Shown piece after piece: positions 1-5,723 of a stretch of 6,249 nt of DNA. Origin of the DNA: Melioribacteraceae bacterium. GTDB lineage: Bacteria > Bacteroidota > Ignavibacteria > Ignavibacteriales > Melioribacteraceae. The position numbers were made by a program, and so were the translations under genes. The stretch is from the NCBI GenBank assembly GCA_026987055.1, contig JALSNL010000446.1, positions 1 through 6,249 of the forward strand, given 5' to 3'. Position 1 is the first letter of the stretch. Each line of letters opens with the position of its first letter. The notes beneath the pieces were generated by a model. The model had not been told where the DNA came from. It saw nothing but the letters and a program-made list of their open reading frames with translations, and searched no databases.

Positions 1-318
1 AAATCTCCAAACGAATTAAGAACTACCAACAAAGAGCCGGAATATACCGGTGATGTTTGTCCGAAGTGTGGTGGTAAAACAATATTCAGACATGGCAAAT
101 TTGGTAAATTCATTGGATGTGAAAATTATCCGGAATGTGATTTTACAAAACAAATTAGTTTGGATATTAAATGTCCGGTTTGCGGTGAAGGCGATGTTGT
201 TTCCAGAAGATCAAAAAACGGAAGAGTATTTTACGGATGTAGCAGATATCCGGATTGTGATTTTGTAAGCTGGGAAATGCCTAAAATAAAAACAAATAAA
301 GAAGAAGATGAGGATTAG
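1..318 (+). CDS. topA: DNA topoisomerase I, C-terminal zinc-finger region (partial, 5' end outside window)
   Basis: The frame is open from base 1 and ends at TAG 316-318, giving the last 105 residues of a larger protein. Two C4 zinc fingers of the bacterial topoisomerase I C-terminal type are visible. The first is CPKCGG (fragment residues 20-25) paired with GCENYPECDF (39-48). The second is CPVCGEG (58-64) paired with GCSRYPDCDF (79-88). The eight cysteines are C20, C23, C40, C46, C58, C61, C80 and C86. The protein ends in a short charged tail (KEEDED). In the family, type IA topoisomerase relaxes negative supercoils through a catalytic tyrosine in the N-terminal core, which lies outside this window; the fingers bind single-stranded DNA and can contact RNA polymerase. 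The xer recombinase starts 21 nt downstream on the same strand, so cotranscription is likely. The main alternative is another protein with topoisomerase-type fingers, such as a restriction-endonuclease-like protein. Two fingers at the C-terminus upstream of xer favour topA. Confidence 0.88.
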   Translation, partial: KSPNELRTTNKEPEYTGDVCPKCGGKTIFRHGKFGKFIGCENYPECDFTKQISLDIKCPVCGEGDVVSRRSKNGRVFYGCSRYPDCDFVSWEMPKIKTNKEEDED

Positions 319-339
319 TTTATTCTCATAACCGGAATT

Positions 340-1233
340 ATGACGAATAAAAATAATTTTACCGAGACTATAAATAATTTTCTGCTGGAACTTAACAATA
401 TCAAGATGGTTTCGGAACATACTATTATTGCTTATAGAAAAGACCTTGAACAATTTGTAGAATTTTTACAAGGAAAAGAAATTGATAGCTTACAATCAAT
501 TTCCGAAAGAACAGTAAAACATTACATAGTAAAATTAAATGATGCTAAACTAAACCGCAGTTCAATAGGACGAAAATTATCCGTATTACGCGGATACTTT
601 AACTTCTTATCTAAACATAAAATAATAAGCAAAGATATTTCCGCTACAATAAAAAATCCCAAAATAAAAAGAAAGTTGCCGGAAATAATAACGCTTGATT
701 CTTTCCTAAAAATTCTTAAATTATTAGATGAAGAAAGTGAGAATAATAAAAATCACAAAGTAATATTCGAGTTATTATACGGCTGTGCTTTAAGAGTATC
801 TGAACTTTGTAATCTTAATATTGGAGATATTGATCTGGATCGTAAAAGCATTCGTGTAGTAGGAAAGGGAAGCAAGACAAGAGTTGTTCCTTTAGGGAAT
901 AAATCTCAAGAAATTTTAATCGAATATCTTGATACCAGAAGTTCCGTCCATAAATCAGAACCTTTAATTTTAACAACTACCAATAAAAGGATTTATCCAA
1001 AATATGTTAGTAGATTGGTTAAAAAATATTTATCAAAAGTTAGCGATGTTTCTAAAAAAAGTCCTCATGTTTTAAGACATGCCGCTGCAACTCACATGTT
1101 AGATAATGGCGCCGATTTGCTTGCGGTAAAAGAAATATTAGGACATGAAAATTTATCAACAACTCAAATATATACACAAGTAAGTATAGAAAGGTTAAAA
1201 AATGCATATAAAAAAGCTCATCCAAAATCATAA
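340..1233 (+). CDS. XerC/XerD-family tyrosine recombinase
   Basis: This 297-residue protein has the usual Xer length. Residues about 5-95 form the N-terminal SAM-like core-binding domain (ending near RKLSVLRGYFNFL, 78-90). Residues about 113-290 form the catalytic domain. All active-site residues are present with Xer-like spacing: R152 (ALRVSEL), K176 in the beta-hairpin (GKGSKTR), H243 and R246 (HVLRHAAATHML), H269 (LGHENLSTT) and the nucleophile Y278 (IYTQV). In the family, two Xer monomers cleave and exchange strands at dif to resolve chromosome dimers, working with FtsK at the septum. The start at 340 has only a weak purine-rich upstream signal, but it restores the full N-terminal domain; the next in-frame Met, residue 23, would truncate that domain. 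The gene lies between topA (21 nt upstream) and hpf (9 nt downstream), a housekeeping setting, so a phage or integron integrase is unlikely. XerC and XerD cannot be told apart from sequence alone, so no symbol is given. Confidence 0.93.
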   Translation: MTNKNNFTETINNFLLELNNIKMVSEHTIIAYRKDLEQFVEFLQGKEIDSLQSISERTVKHYIVKLNDAKLNRSSIGRKLSVLRGYFNFLSKHKIISKDISATIKNPKIKRKLPEIITLDSFLKILKLLDEESENNKNHKVIFELLYGCALRVSELCNLNIGDIDLDRKSIRVVGKGSKTRVVPLGNKSQEILIEYLDTRSSVHKSEPLILTTTNKRIYPKYVSRLVKKYLSKVSDVSKKSPHVLRHAAATHMLDNGADLLAVKEILGHENLSTTQIYTQVSIERLKNAYKKAHPKS

Positions 1234-1237
1234 GGAG
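1232..1237 (+). promoter_or_regulatory. Shine-Dalgarno sequence of hpf
   Basis: AAGGAG lies 5 nt upstream of ATG 1243 and overlaps the xer stop codon (TAA 1231-1233). It is the clearest Shine-Dalgarno match in the window, and it fixes the hpf start. It also suggests that ribosomes finishing xer may re-initiate on hpf. Confidence 0.75.
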
Positions 1238-1242
1238 TTAAT

Positions 1243-1545
1243 ATGAACGTGCAAATAACATCTAGAAAGTTTAAAGCTAAAGAATCCTTAAAGGAAGAAA
1301 TCAAAAAACAATTAAATTCGCTTGAAAAATATAATGCGGATATTTTAGATGCGAATGTGATATTAAGTTATACACATTTAAAAGACAGTATTAAAACTGT
1401 AGAAATAAATCTAAACGTTCCGGGCAAAATCTTTTCGGCAAAAGAAGATGCTGATGAGTTTCCTAAGGCATTAACAAAAGTAATTGGGAAATTGGAAAAA
1501 CAATTAAAAAAACTTAAATCCAAAAGAATTACAAAAACCAGATAA
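1243..1545 (+). CDS. hpf: Ribosome hibernation-promoting factor, short form (HPF/RaiA/YfiA family)
   Basis: This 100-residue protein matches the single-domain ribosome-associated inhibitor family. It opens with a beta strand (MNVQITSRKF), followed by a helix (SLKEEIKKQLNSLEKY, 15-30) and the beta strands DANVILSY and VEINLNVPGKIFSAKE. The family signature is at 68-95: a DADEF segment, then KVIGKLEKQLKKLKSK. Proteins of this family bind the 30S decoding region of the small subunit and silence ribosomes in stationary phase or starvation. Long HPFs (about 180-190 residues) carry a C-terminal dimerisation domain; this one stops after the first domain, so it is the short form. An AAGGAG Shine-Dalgarno sequence supports the start. 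The stop (TAA 1543-1545) overlaps the hprK start by one base (TAATG), implying translational coupling with the kinase. The basic end (KSKRITKTR) fits rRNA contact. Confidence 0.93.
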   Translation: MNVQITSRKFKAKESLKEEIKKQLNSLEKYNADILDANVILSYTHLKDSIKTVEINLNVPGKIFSAKEDADEFPKALTKVIGKLEKQLKKLKSKRITKTR

Positions 1546-2555
1546 TGGATATTTCAAATAAAAAAATTGTTAGAAAATCGGATATATCAGTTGAGTATTT
1601 TTATACGGCGTTAAAAGAAAAAATTCATCTGGAATTAATAACTAAAAATATATCCTTAGATAGAAAAATAACGGAACAAAATTTGCACAGACCCGGTTTG
1701 GCATTAGCCGGGTTTGTGGAGTTGTTTTCGTATAACAGAGTGCAAATAGTTGGGAATACAGAAGTTAAATATCTGAATAAATTAAGTTTTAGCAAAAAGA
1801 GAGCTGCACTTGATAAAATATTAAAATTTAAAATCCCATGTGTTATTTTTACTAATAATAATATGCCTTCCGATGATATAATAAAATTAGCGGAAGAAAA
1901 TAATATTCCTCTTTTTATTTCAAAATTAACAACAACAAAATTAACTTATCTTGTAAGCGATTTTTTAGATGACCAATTTGCTCCAAACATACATATGCAC
2001 GGTTCTTTTACTGATGTTTATGGTGTTGGTATGTTGTTTATTGGTGATTCGGGTATTGGTAAAAGTGAAGTTGCTTTGGACTTGGTTGAAAGAGGACATA
2101 GATTAGTTGCCGACGATGTTGTGGTACTAACAAAAAAAGGCGAAAATATTATTATGGGTGCCGGTACTGACCTAATTAAACATTTTATGGAAATTAGAGG
2201 TATTGGAATTATCGATGTTAGAAGTATGTTCGGTATCAGAGCAATTCGTTTTCAAAAAAGATTGGAAGTTGTTATTGAGTTGGAACTTTGGGATGATAAA
2301 AATGAATATACTAGAACCGGATTAGATACTAAAACAATTAATTTGATGGATGTTGAAATTCAATATATTAAAATCCCAATTTTACCAGGTAAAAATATTA
2401 CCGTAATCTCTGAAGTTATTGCTCTAAACTATTTATTAAAACATTATGGTTATGATGCTGCAAAAGTTCTTACTAAAAAGCTTTCTAATGCAATAGAAAA
2501 AAAAGATACAAGCACAGGACGATCAGTTGATTATTTTGAACATGATTTTGAATAA
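1545..2555 (+). CDS. hprK: HPr kinase/phosphorylase
   Basis: This 336-residue protein is slightly longer than the usual 310-330. Residues about 1-133 form the N-terminal domain (HRPGLALAGF at 48-57 is typical). Residues about 134-336 form the catalytic domain. Visible motifs are H152 in MHGSFTDVYGVG, the Walker A loop GDSGIGKS (167-174), ADD (189-191), the family signature EIRGIGIIDV (216-225) and the loop PGKNITVISEVIALN (281-295). The family phosphorylates a regulatory serine on HPr or related phosphocarriers and can reverse the reaction by phosphorolysis, linking carbon and energy state to transcription or transport. The PGRN stretch found in many homologues reads PGKN here, a conservative change. 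There is no clear Shine-Dalgarno sequence; the ATG overlaps the hpf stop by one base, so translation probably depends on hpf. No HPr, PtsN or PTS gene is in the window. The product is cytosolic, normally a hexamer in the family. Confidence 0.95.
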   Translation: MDISNKKIVRKSDISVEYFYTALKEKIHLELITKNISLDRKITEQNLHRPGLALAGFVELFSYNRVQIVGNTEVKYLNKLSFSKKRAALDKILKFKIPCVIFTNNNMPSDDIIKLAEENNIPLFISKLTTTKLTYLVSDFLDDQFAPNIHMHGSFTDVYGVGMLFIGDSGIGKSEVALDLVERGHRLVADDVVVLTKKGENIIMGAGTDLIKHFMEIRGIGIIDVRSMFGIRAIRFQKRLEVVIELELWDDKNEYTRTGLDTKTINLMDVEIQYIKIPILPGKNITVISEVIALNYLLKHYGYDAAKVLTKKLSNAIEKKDTSTGRSVDYFEHDFE

Positions 2556-2574
2556 AAAATAAAAAAAAGTAAGC

Positions 2575-2605
2575 TTGACTTAAGATTAGCTATTTATTAT
2601 TTTCG
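2575..2605 (+). promoter_or_regulatory. Candidate Bacteroidota-style promoter upstream of the M23 peptidase gene
   Basis: In the 75-nt gap after hprK, TTGACT (2575-2580) supplies a -33/-35 element. TATTTTCG (2598-2605) follows 20 nt after the TTG, giving TTG-N20-TAnnTTcG. This differs by one base from the Bacteroidota sigma-A pattern TTG-N17-23-TAnnTTTG. A transcript would start near 2612, leaving about 20 nt of leader before ATG 2631. A conventional -10 such as TATTAT (2595-2600) is also present, but its spacer from TTGACT is only 14 nt. The AT-rich background makes chance matches likely, so this is a candidate only. Confidence 0.45.
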
Positions 2606-2630
2606 CAACCTAATTATTAAATGAGAGAAA

Positions 2631-3581
2631 ATGAAAAACATCTTTTACTTTTCCGATAAAAAATTAAAATATGTCGAGATAAAAAATTTCTATCCGAAGT
2701 TTGTTTCTTTGGTAGCTATTTTTTCATTGATATTTGGATTTGTAATGTTTGCCGGCTATTCAATAGTTTCCGGTGTTTTATCAGATAAGCAAGACATAGA
2801 AGTACTTACACACAACAATAAAGAATTAGTTAAAAAATTTACCCAAATGTCCAATAAGATTGTTGCATTAAATAAAGAAATTGAAAACCTTCAAAAAACA
2901 GATAATGATTTAAGATTGTCAGTAAATTTGGACCCATTAAAAAAAGAAGATAGAGCAGTTGGTGTTGGAGGTTCGGTATTTAAAGAATTTATTCCAAGCA
3001 ATGTTTCCGGTGTAAAAGAAATTATTGAAGGCGTTGATAATTCTCTAGAAAGTTTAGATGCAAAAGTAGCAGTACAAAAAGAAAATTATTCCGAAATAAA
3101 ATCTTCGTTGGAAAAAAATAAAAAATTATTTAAATCACTTCCTGCAATTTTACCTAGTAACGGACCTATCGGAGATAAGTTTGGAATGCGAATGCATCCC
3201 ATTTTAAAAAGAATGCGAATGCACGCCGGTTTGGATATTGTAGTAAATACAGGCACCAAAGTTTATGCTCCGGGTGATGCTAAAGTTATTCGTACCGGAT
3301 ATAGAAACGGATACGGAAAAGTTGTAGAATTAGATCACGGATTCGGATATACAACTTTGTATGCGCATCTATCTAAAATTTTGGTAAAAAAAGGGAAGAG
3401 AGTAAAACGTGGGGATGTTATAGGACTTTCCGGTAAATCCGGCAGTTTAGCAACCGGACCACATTTACATTATGAAGTTAGGCACAATGGAATACCGCTG
3501 AACCCAAGAAATTTTATTTTTAATGATATTAACTTATTTGATTTTATTGCATCAACTTCTAAGCAGGAGAATAATAAATAA
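2631..3581 (+). CDS. Membrane-anchored M23-family (LytM-like) peptidoglycan endopeptidase
   Basis: This 316-residue protein starts with a short cytoplasmic leader (MKNIFYFSDKKLKYVEIKNF) and a single hydrophobic helix at about 24-50, with no obvious signal-peptidase site, so it is probably an uncleaved inner-membrane anchor with the rest in the periplasm. A predicted coiled coil rich in K/E/N/L follows at about 55-97 and a second helical stretch at about 126-170. The M23 domain covers about 175-295. Zinc and catalytic residues are complete: H198 and D202 (MHAGLDI), H246 (LYAHLS), and H278 and H280 (GPHLHYEVR). The family cuts peptide cross-links in peptidoglycan; coiled-coil M23 proteins often act in division or cell-shape control or activate amidases, but intact zinc ligands argue for real catalysis here. 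ATG 2631 is preceded by the purine-rich GAGAGAAA. The stop overlaps the next gene by one base. The exact physiological role cannot be read from sequence. Confidence 0.9.
   Translation: MKNIFYFSDKKLKYVEIKNFYPKFVSLVAIFSLIFGFVMFAGYSIVSGVLSDKQDIEVLTHNNKELVKKFTQMSNKIVALNKEIENLQKTDNDLRLSVNLDPLKKEDRAVGVGGSVFKEFIPSNVSGVKEIIEGVDNSLESLDAKVAVQKENYSEIKSSLEKNKKLFKSLPAILPSNGPIGDKFGMRMHPILKRMRMHAGLDIVVNTGTKVYAPGDAKVIRTGYRNGYGKVVELDHGFGYTTLYAHLSKILVKKGKRVKRGDVIGLSGKSGSLATGPHLHYEVRHNGIPLNPRNFIFNDINLFDFIASTSKQENNK
3565..3570 (+). promoter_or_regulatory. Shine-Dalgarno sequence of the DUF2795-type gene
   Basis: AGGAGA lies within the last codons of the M23 gene, 10 nt before ATG 3581. With the TAATG stop/start overlap, it supports the chosen start of the small acidic protein and coupling to the upstream gene. 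Confidence 0.6.
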
Positions 3582-3808
3582 TGATTTGGACTATTGAATT
3601 GGCATCATATTTAATAGATGCTCCGTGGCCTGCCACAAAGGAAGAATTAATTGAATATGCCGATAGAATCGGAAGTCCTTACGAGGTTATTGAAAACCTA
3701 AAGGAATTGGAAGAAGACGAAGAAATTTACGAAAGCATTGAAGATATCTGGCCGGATTATCCTACGGATGATGATTTCTTCTACTTTGATGATGATGACT
3801 ATAATTAG
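3581..3808 (+). CDS. Small acidic DUF2795-type protein, function unknown
   Basis: This 75-residue protein resembles the small DUF2795 proteins common in Bacteroidota, recalled from family knowledge and not searched. The recognisable parts are IELASYLIDAPWPATKEEL (5-23), GSPYEVIENLKEL (31-43) and EIYESIEDIWPDYPT (48-62). It is extremely acidic: 25 Asp/Glu against 3 Lys/Arg, ending in a DDDFFYFDDDDYN tail. It has three tryptophans, no cysteine, no signal peptide and no membrane segment, so it is probably cytosolic. Long conserved blocks, a good Shine-Dalgarno sequence and a one-base overlap with the M23 gene make it a real gene and not a chance reading frame. Its position before holB suggests cotranscription with replication and maturation genes. 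No biochemical role is known to me. The acidic surface could mimic nucleic acid or bind a basic partner, but that is speculation. Confidence 0.82.
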   Translation: MIWTIELASYLIDAPWPATKEELIEYADRIGSPYEVIENLKELEEDEEIYESIEDIWPDYPTDDDFFYFDDDDYN

Positions 3809-3827
3809 CATTATAATAGAGAAATAA

Positions 3828-4937
3828 ATGCACAATTTGTTCCTTGAGTTAAAGGGTCAAGAAAGAGCATCTAAGATACTTACTGAGATATATAAATCTC
3901 GGAGAATTCCAAATGCCCTGTTGTTTTCGGGAATAGAAGGAATAGGAAAACATTATTCGGCAATTCAATTCTTAAAATTACTTAACTTAAATTCTACATC
4001 GGAAATTCTTAATAAAAAAATTGAGAATTTATCGGAACCGTATATCAAATTGATTTTCCCTTTACCACGAGGGAAAAATGAAACCAACAACGACCCTCCA
4101 ACTACAAAACTTCCTACGGCAATAATTTCGGAAATTCAAGAGCAGATAAAGTTAAAAGCTAATAATCCCTATCATAAAATACATATTGAAAAAGCTAATA
4201 ATATAAAAATAAATAGCATAAGAGAAATAAATAAAATTGTTTCACTTAATTTTGATGAAATAAAATATAGAGGCATTATAATTAGTGAAGCACATAAAAT
4301 GAGTATAGAAGCTCAGAATGCATTCCTTAAAAATTTGGAAGAACCGCCCAAAGGTATAATTTACATTTTAATTACCAGTGAACCGGACAAATTATTGACA
4401 ACTATTAAATCCAGATGTTGGCATATAAATTTTGATCCGTTACAACCGGATATTATTGCAAATATATTGAATCAATATTTTTCTTTGGAACAAAAAGACT
4501 TTAAATATGCGTTGCCATTTTCTCAAGGTTCTGTAACAAAAGCACTTTTTTTATTAGAAAATGATATAAATTTATATCTTGAAAAAACTATTACCATACT
4601 TAGATATTCACTTGGTAAAAAGTATAATACCGCTTACGAAGAATTTGCAGAAATTATTGAATCTAAATCAATTGTAGCATTTCAAATTCTAGTAGATTTA
4701 ATTATTACTTGGTTTAACGATTCACTAAAACAGAAATATAAAATTAAAGAATTAAAATTTTATGATAATATTGAAACGCTTGAAAAGTTTAATATTAAAT
4801 TTAATAAAGTAAACATAAACAAAATTATTGATAAGCTTGTTGTTCTTAGAAATTCCATTCGTAATAATGTTAGCTTGAATCTATTGGCAATGAATGTTAT
4901 ATTTGAGATAGCCTCAATAGGAATTGACGACAAATGA
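3828..4937 (+). CDS. holB: DNA polymerase III delta' subunit (clamp loader)
   Basis: This 369-residue protein has the AAA+ clamp-loader fold. Residues 7-48 carry the N-terminal LKGQERASKIL segment and the P-loop GIEGIGKH (35-42). Residues 150-175 hold a degenerate Walker B (IISEAHKMSIEAQNAFLKNLEEPP). Residues 179-205 hold the sensor 1 region and the SRC motif (KSRCWHINF, SRC at 195-197). A helical C-terminal collar domain fills about 240-365. In the family, delta' completes the clamp-loader pentamer that opens the beta clamp and loads it at primed sites; the SRC arginine reaches into the neighbouring ATPase site. The P-loop has His where Ser/Thr normally follows the Lys, and the Walker B aspartate position is Ser, so ATP hydrolysis by this subunit is doubtful, as is usual for delta'. 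The four-cysteine zinc module of E. coli delta' and gamma/tau is absent. DnaX is unlikely because it would have intact ATPase motifs. The stop overlaps ricT (ATGA). Confidence 0.9.
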   Translation: MHNLFLELKGQERASKILTEIYKSRRIPNALLFSGIEGIGKHYSAIQFLKLLNLNSTSEILNKKIENLSEPYIKLIFPLPRGKNETNNDPPTTKLPTAIISEIQEQIKLKANNPYHKIHIEKANNIKINSIREINKIVSLNFDEIKYRGIIISEAHKMSIEAQNAFLKNLEEPPKGIIYILITSEPDKLLTTIKSRCWHINFDPLQPDIIANILNQYFSLEQKDFKYALPFSQGSVTKALFLLENDINLYLEKTITILRYSLGKKYNTAYEEFAEIIESKSIVAFQILVDLIITWFNDSLKQKYKIKELKFYDNIETLEKFNIKFNKVNINKIIDKLVVLRNSIRNNVSLNLLAMNVIFEIASIGIDDK

Positions 4938-5707
4938 AAGAAAAATCTTCAAATAATTCACATATATGCCTCTCCGAACATCATCAGTCCGTTAATAAGC
5001 AATATGATAATTTAATTTGTGAAAAAATATCTACAAATAATAATGGCAAACAAAAAAACAGTCAACTTGTAATAGCAAAGTGTAATGGTTTACTGGGAAT
5101 AAATATTTGTAATAATATTAGTGAATTGGAATTATCTGCTAACGATCAAGTTGTAATTAAAATAAATGATAGTTATGAATTTGCCGAAGTAATGGAAACA
5201 GGGGGCTTGGTAGATATCAGAAGTTATAAAGTGGAGCTAGAGGAAGATAAATTTCCTTTAATTGAAAGGAAGGCGAAAGAAAAGGATATTGAACGAAATA
5301 TTACCAACAAAATTGATGCCGATAGCTCTAAAGCAGTATTTAAAGAATTGGTAGAAAAGTTAGGGCTCAATATGAAACTTGTTGATGTTCATTATCAATT
5401 TGACAGAAAAAAAATATTTTTCTTTTATACTTCCGACGGTCGTGTGGATTTTAGAGAATTAGCTAAAAAATTAGCCGGACATTTTAAAACAAGAATTGAA
5501 CTACGACAAATTGGTGTTAGAGACGAAGCAAAAATGATTGGGGGAATTGCTACATGCGGACGTGAATATTGTTGTGCTTCCTTTATGTGTTCTTTCAAAA
5601 AAATTACGGCAGAAGATGCTTATAAAAATAATATAACACAAAGTATTTCAAAATATACAGGTCCATGCGGTAAATTAAAATGTTGTTTGGCATACGACCT
5701 TGAATAA
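4934..5707 (+). CDS. ricT: PSP1-domain / RicT (YaaT) family protein
   Basis: This 257-residue protein is recognised by its core: NMKLVDVHYQFDRKKIFFFYTSDGRVDFREL (146-176), RIELRQIGVRDEAKMIGGIATCGREYCC (187-214) and GPCGKLKCCLAY (243-254). Seven clustered cysteines (C208, C213, C214, C219, C245, C250, C251) include the set thought to hold iron-sulfur clusters in the family. In Bacillus subtilis, RicT works with RicA and RicF in a complex affecting RNase Y-dependent mRNA maturation, sporulation and competence. Residues 1-40 are not recognisable, and the first half of the PSP1 region is divergent. The protein stops six residues after the last cysteine pair, with none of the C-terminal tail many homologues have. 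ATGA overlap with holB indicates translational coupling; holB-ricT adjacency is also known in Firmicutes. The next in-frame Met, residue 87, would remove much of the PSP1 region, so ATG 4934 is preferred. The biochemical role in this lineage is not established. Confidence 0.9.
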   Translation: MKEKSSNNSHICLSEHHQSVNKQYDNLICEKISTNNNGKQKNSQLVIAKCNGLLGINICNNISELELSANDQVVIKINDSYEFAEVMETGGLVDIRSYKVELEEDKFPLIERKAKEKDIERNITNKIDADSSKAVFKELVEKLGLNMKLVDVHYQFDRKKIFFFYTSDGRVDFRELAKKLAGHFKTRIELRQIGVRDEAKMIGGIATCGREYCCASFMCSFKKITAEDAYKNNITQSISKYTGPCGKLKCCLAYDLE

Positions 5708-5713
5708 TATTAA

Positions 5714-5720
5714 AGGTGAG
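5714..5720 (+). promoter_or_regulatory. Shine-Dalgarno sequence of the thiolase gene
   Basis: AGGTGAG lies 3 nt before ATG 5724. It selects this ATG although the thiolase frame stays open upstream to about 5679. Only 16 nt separate the ricT stop from this ATG, leaving little room for a separate promoter except inside ricT. Confidence 0.55.
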
Positions 5721-5723
5721 CTA

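Noticed and set aside
50..268. 72-codon + strand open frame in the topA region
   Set aside because: It overlaps the topA zinc-finger frame, which has clear family motifs; the alternative translation shows none.
211..453. 80-codon - strand open frame across the topA/xer junction
   Set aside because: It is antisense to two well-supported genes. The translation is low-complexity F/I-rich text typical of AT-rich reverse strands.
340..1233. Xer gene as a phage or genomic-island integrase
   Set aside because: Length, motif spacing and the topA/hpf setting match housekeeping XerC/XerD. There is no tRNA, attachment repeat or mobile gene nearby.
2556..2590. Possible terminator after hprK
   Set aside because: Only a 4-bp inverted pair (TAAG/CTTA) can be formed and no U-tract follows it; the A-runs precede it. 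This is not a credible intrinsic terminator.
2621..2659. Short leader frame starting at ATG 2621
   Set aside because: Twelve codons, out of frame with the M23 gene and overlapping its start. Nothing suggests a leader peptide with a regulatory role.
5679..5723. Upstream extension of the thiolase frame, or a ricT-thiolase frameshift fusion
   Set aside because: The frame is open, but the extension does not resemble either family, and ATG 5724 has a good Shine-Dalgarno sequence and begins exactly where thiolases begin.
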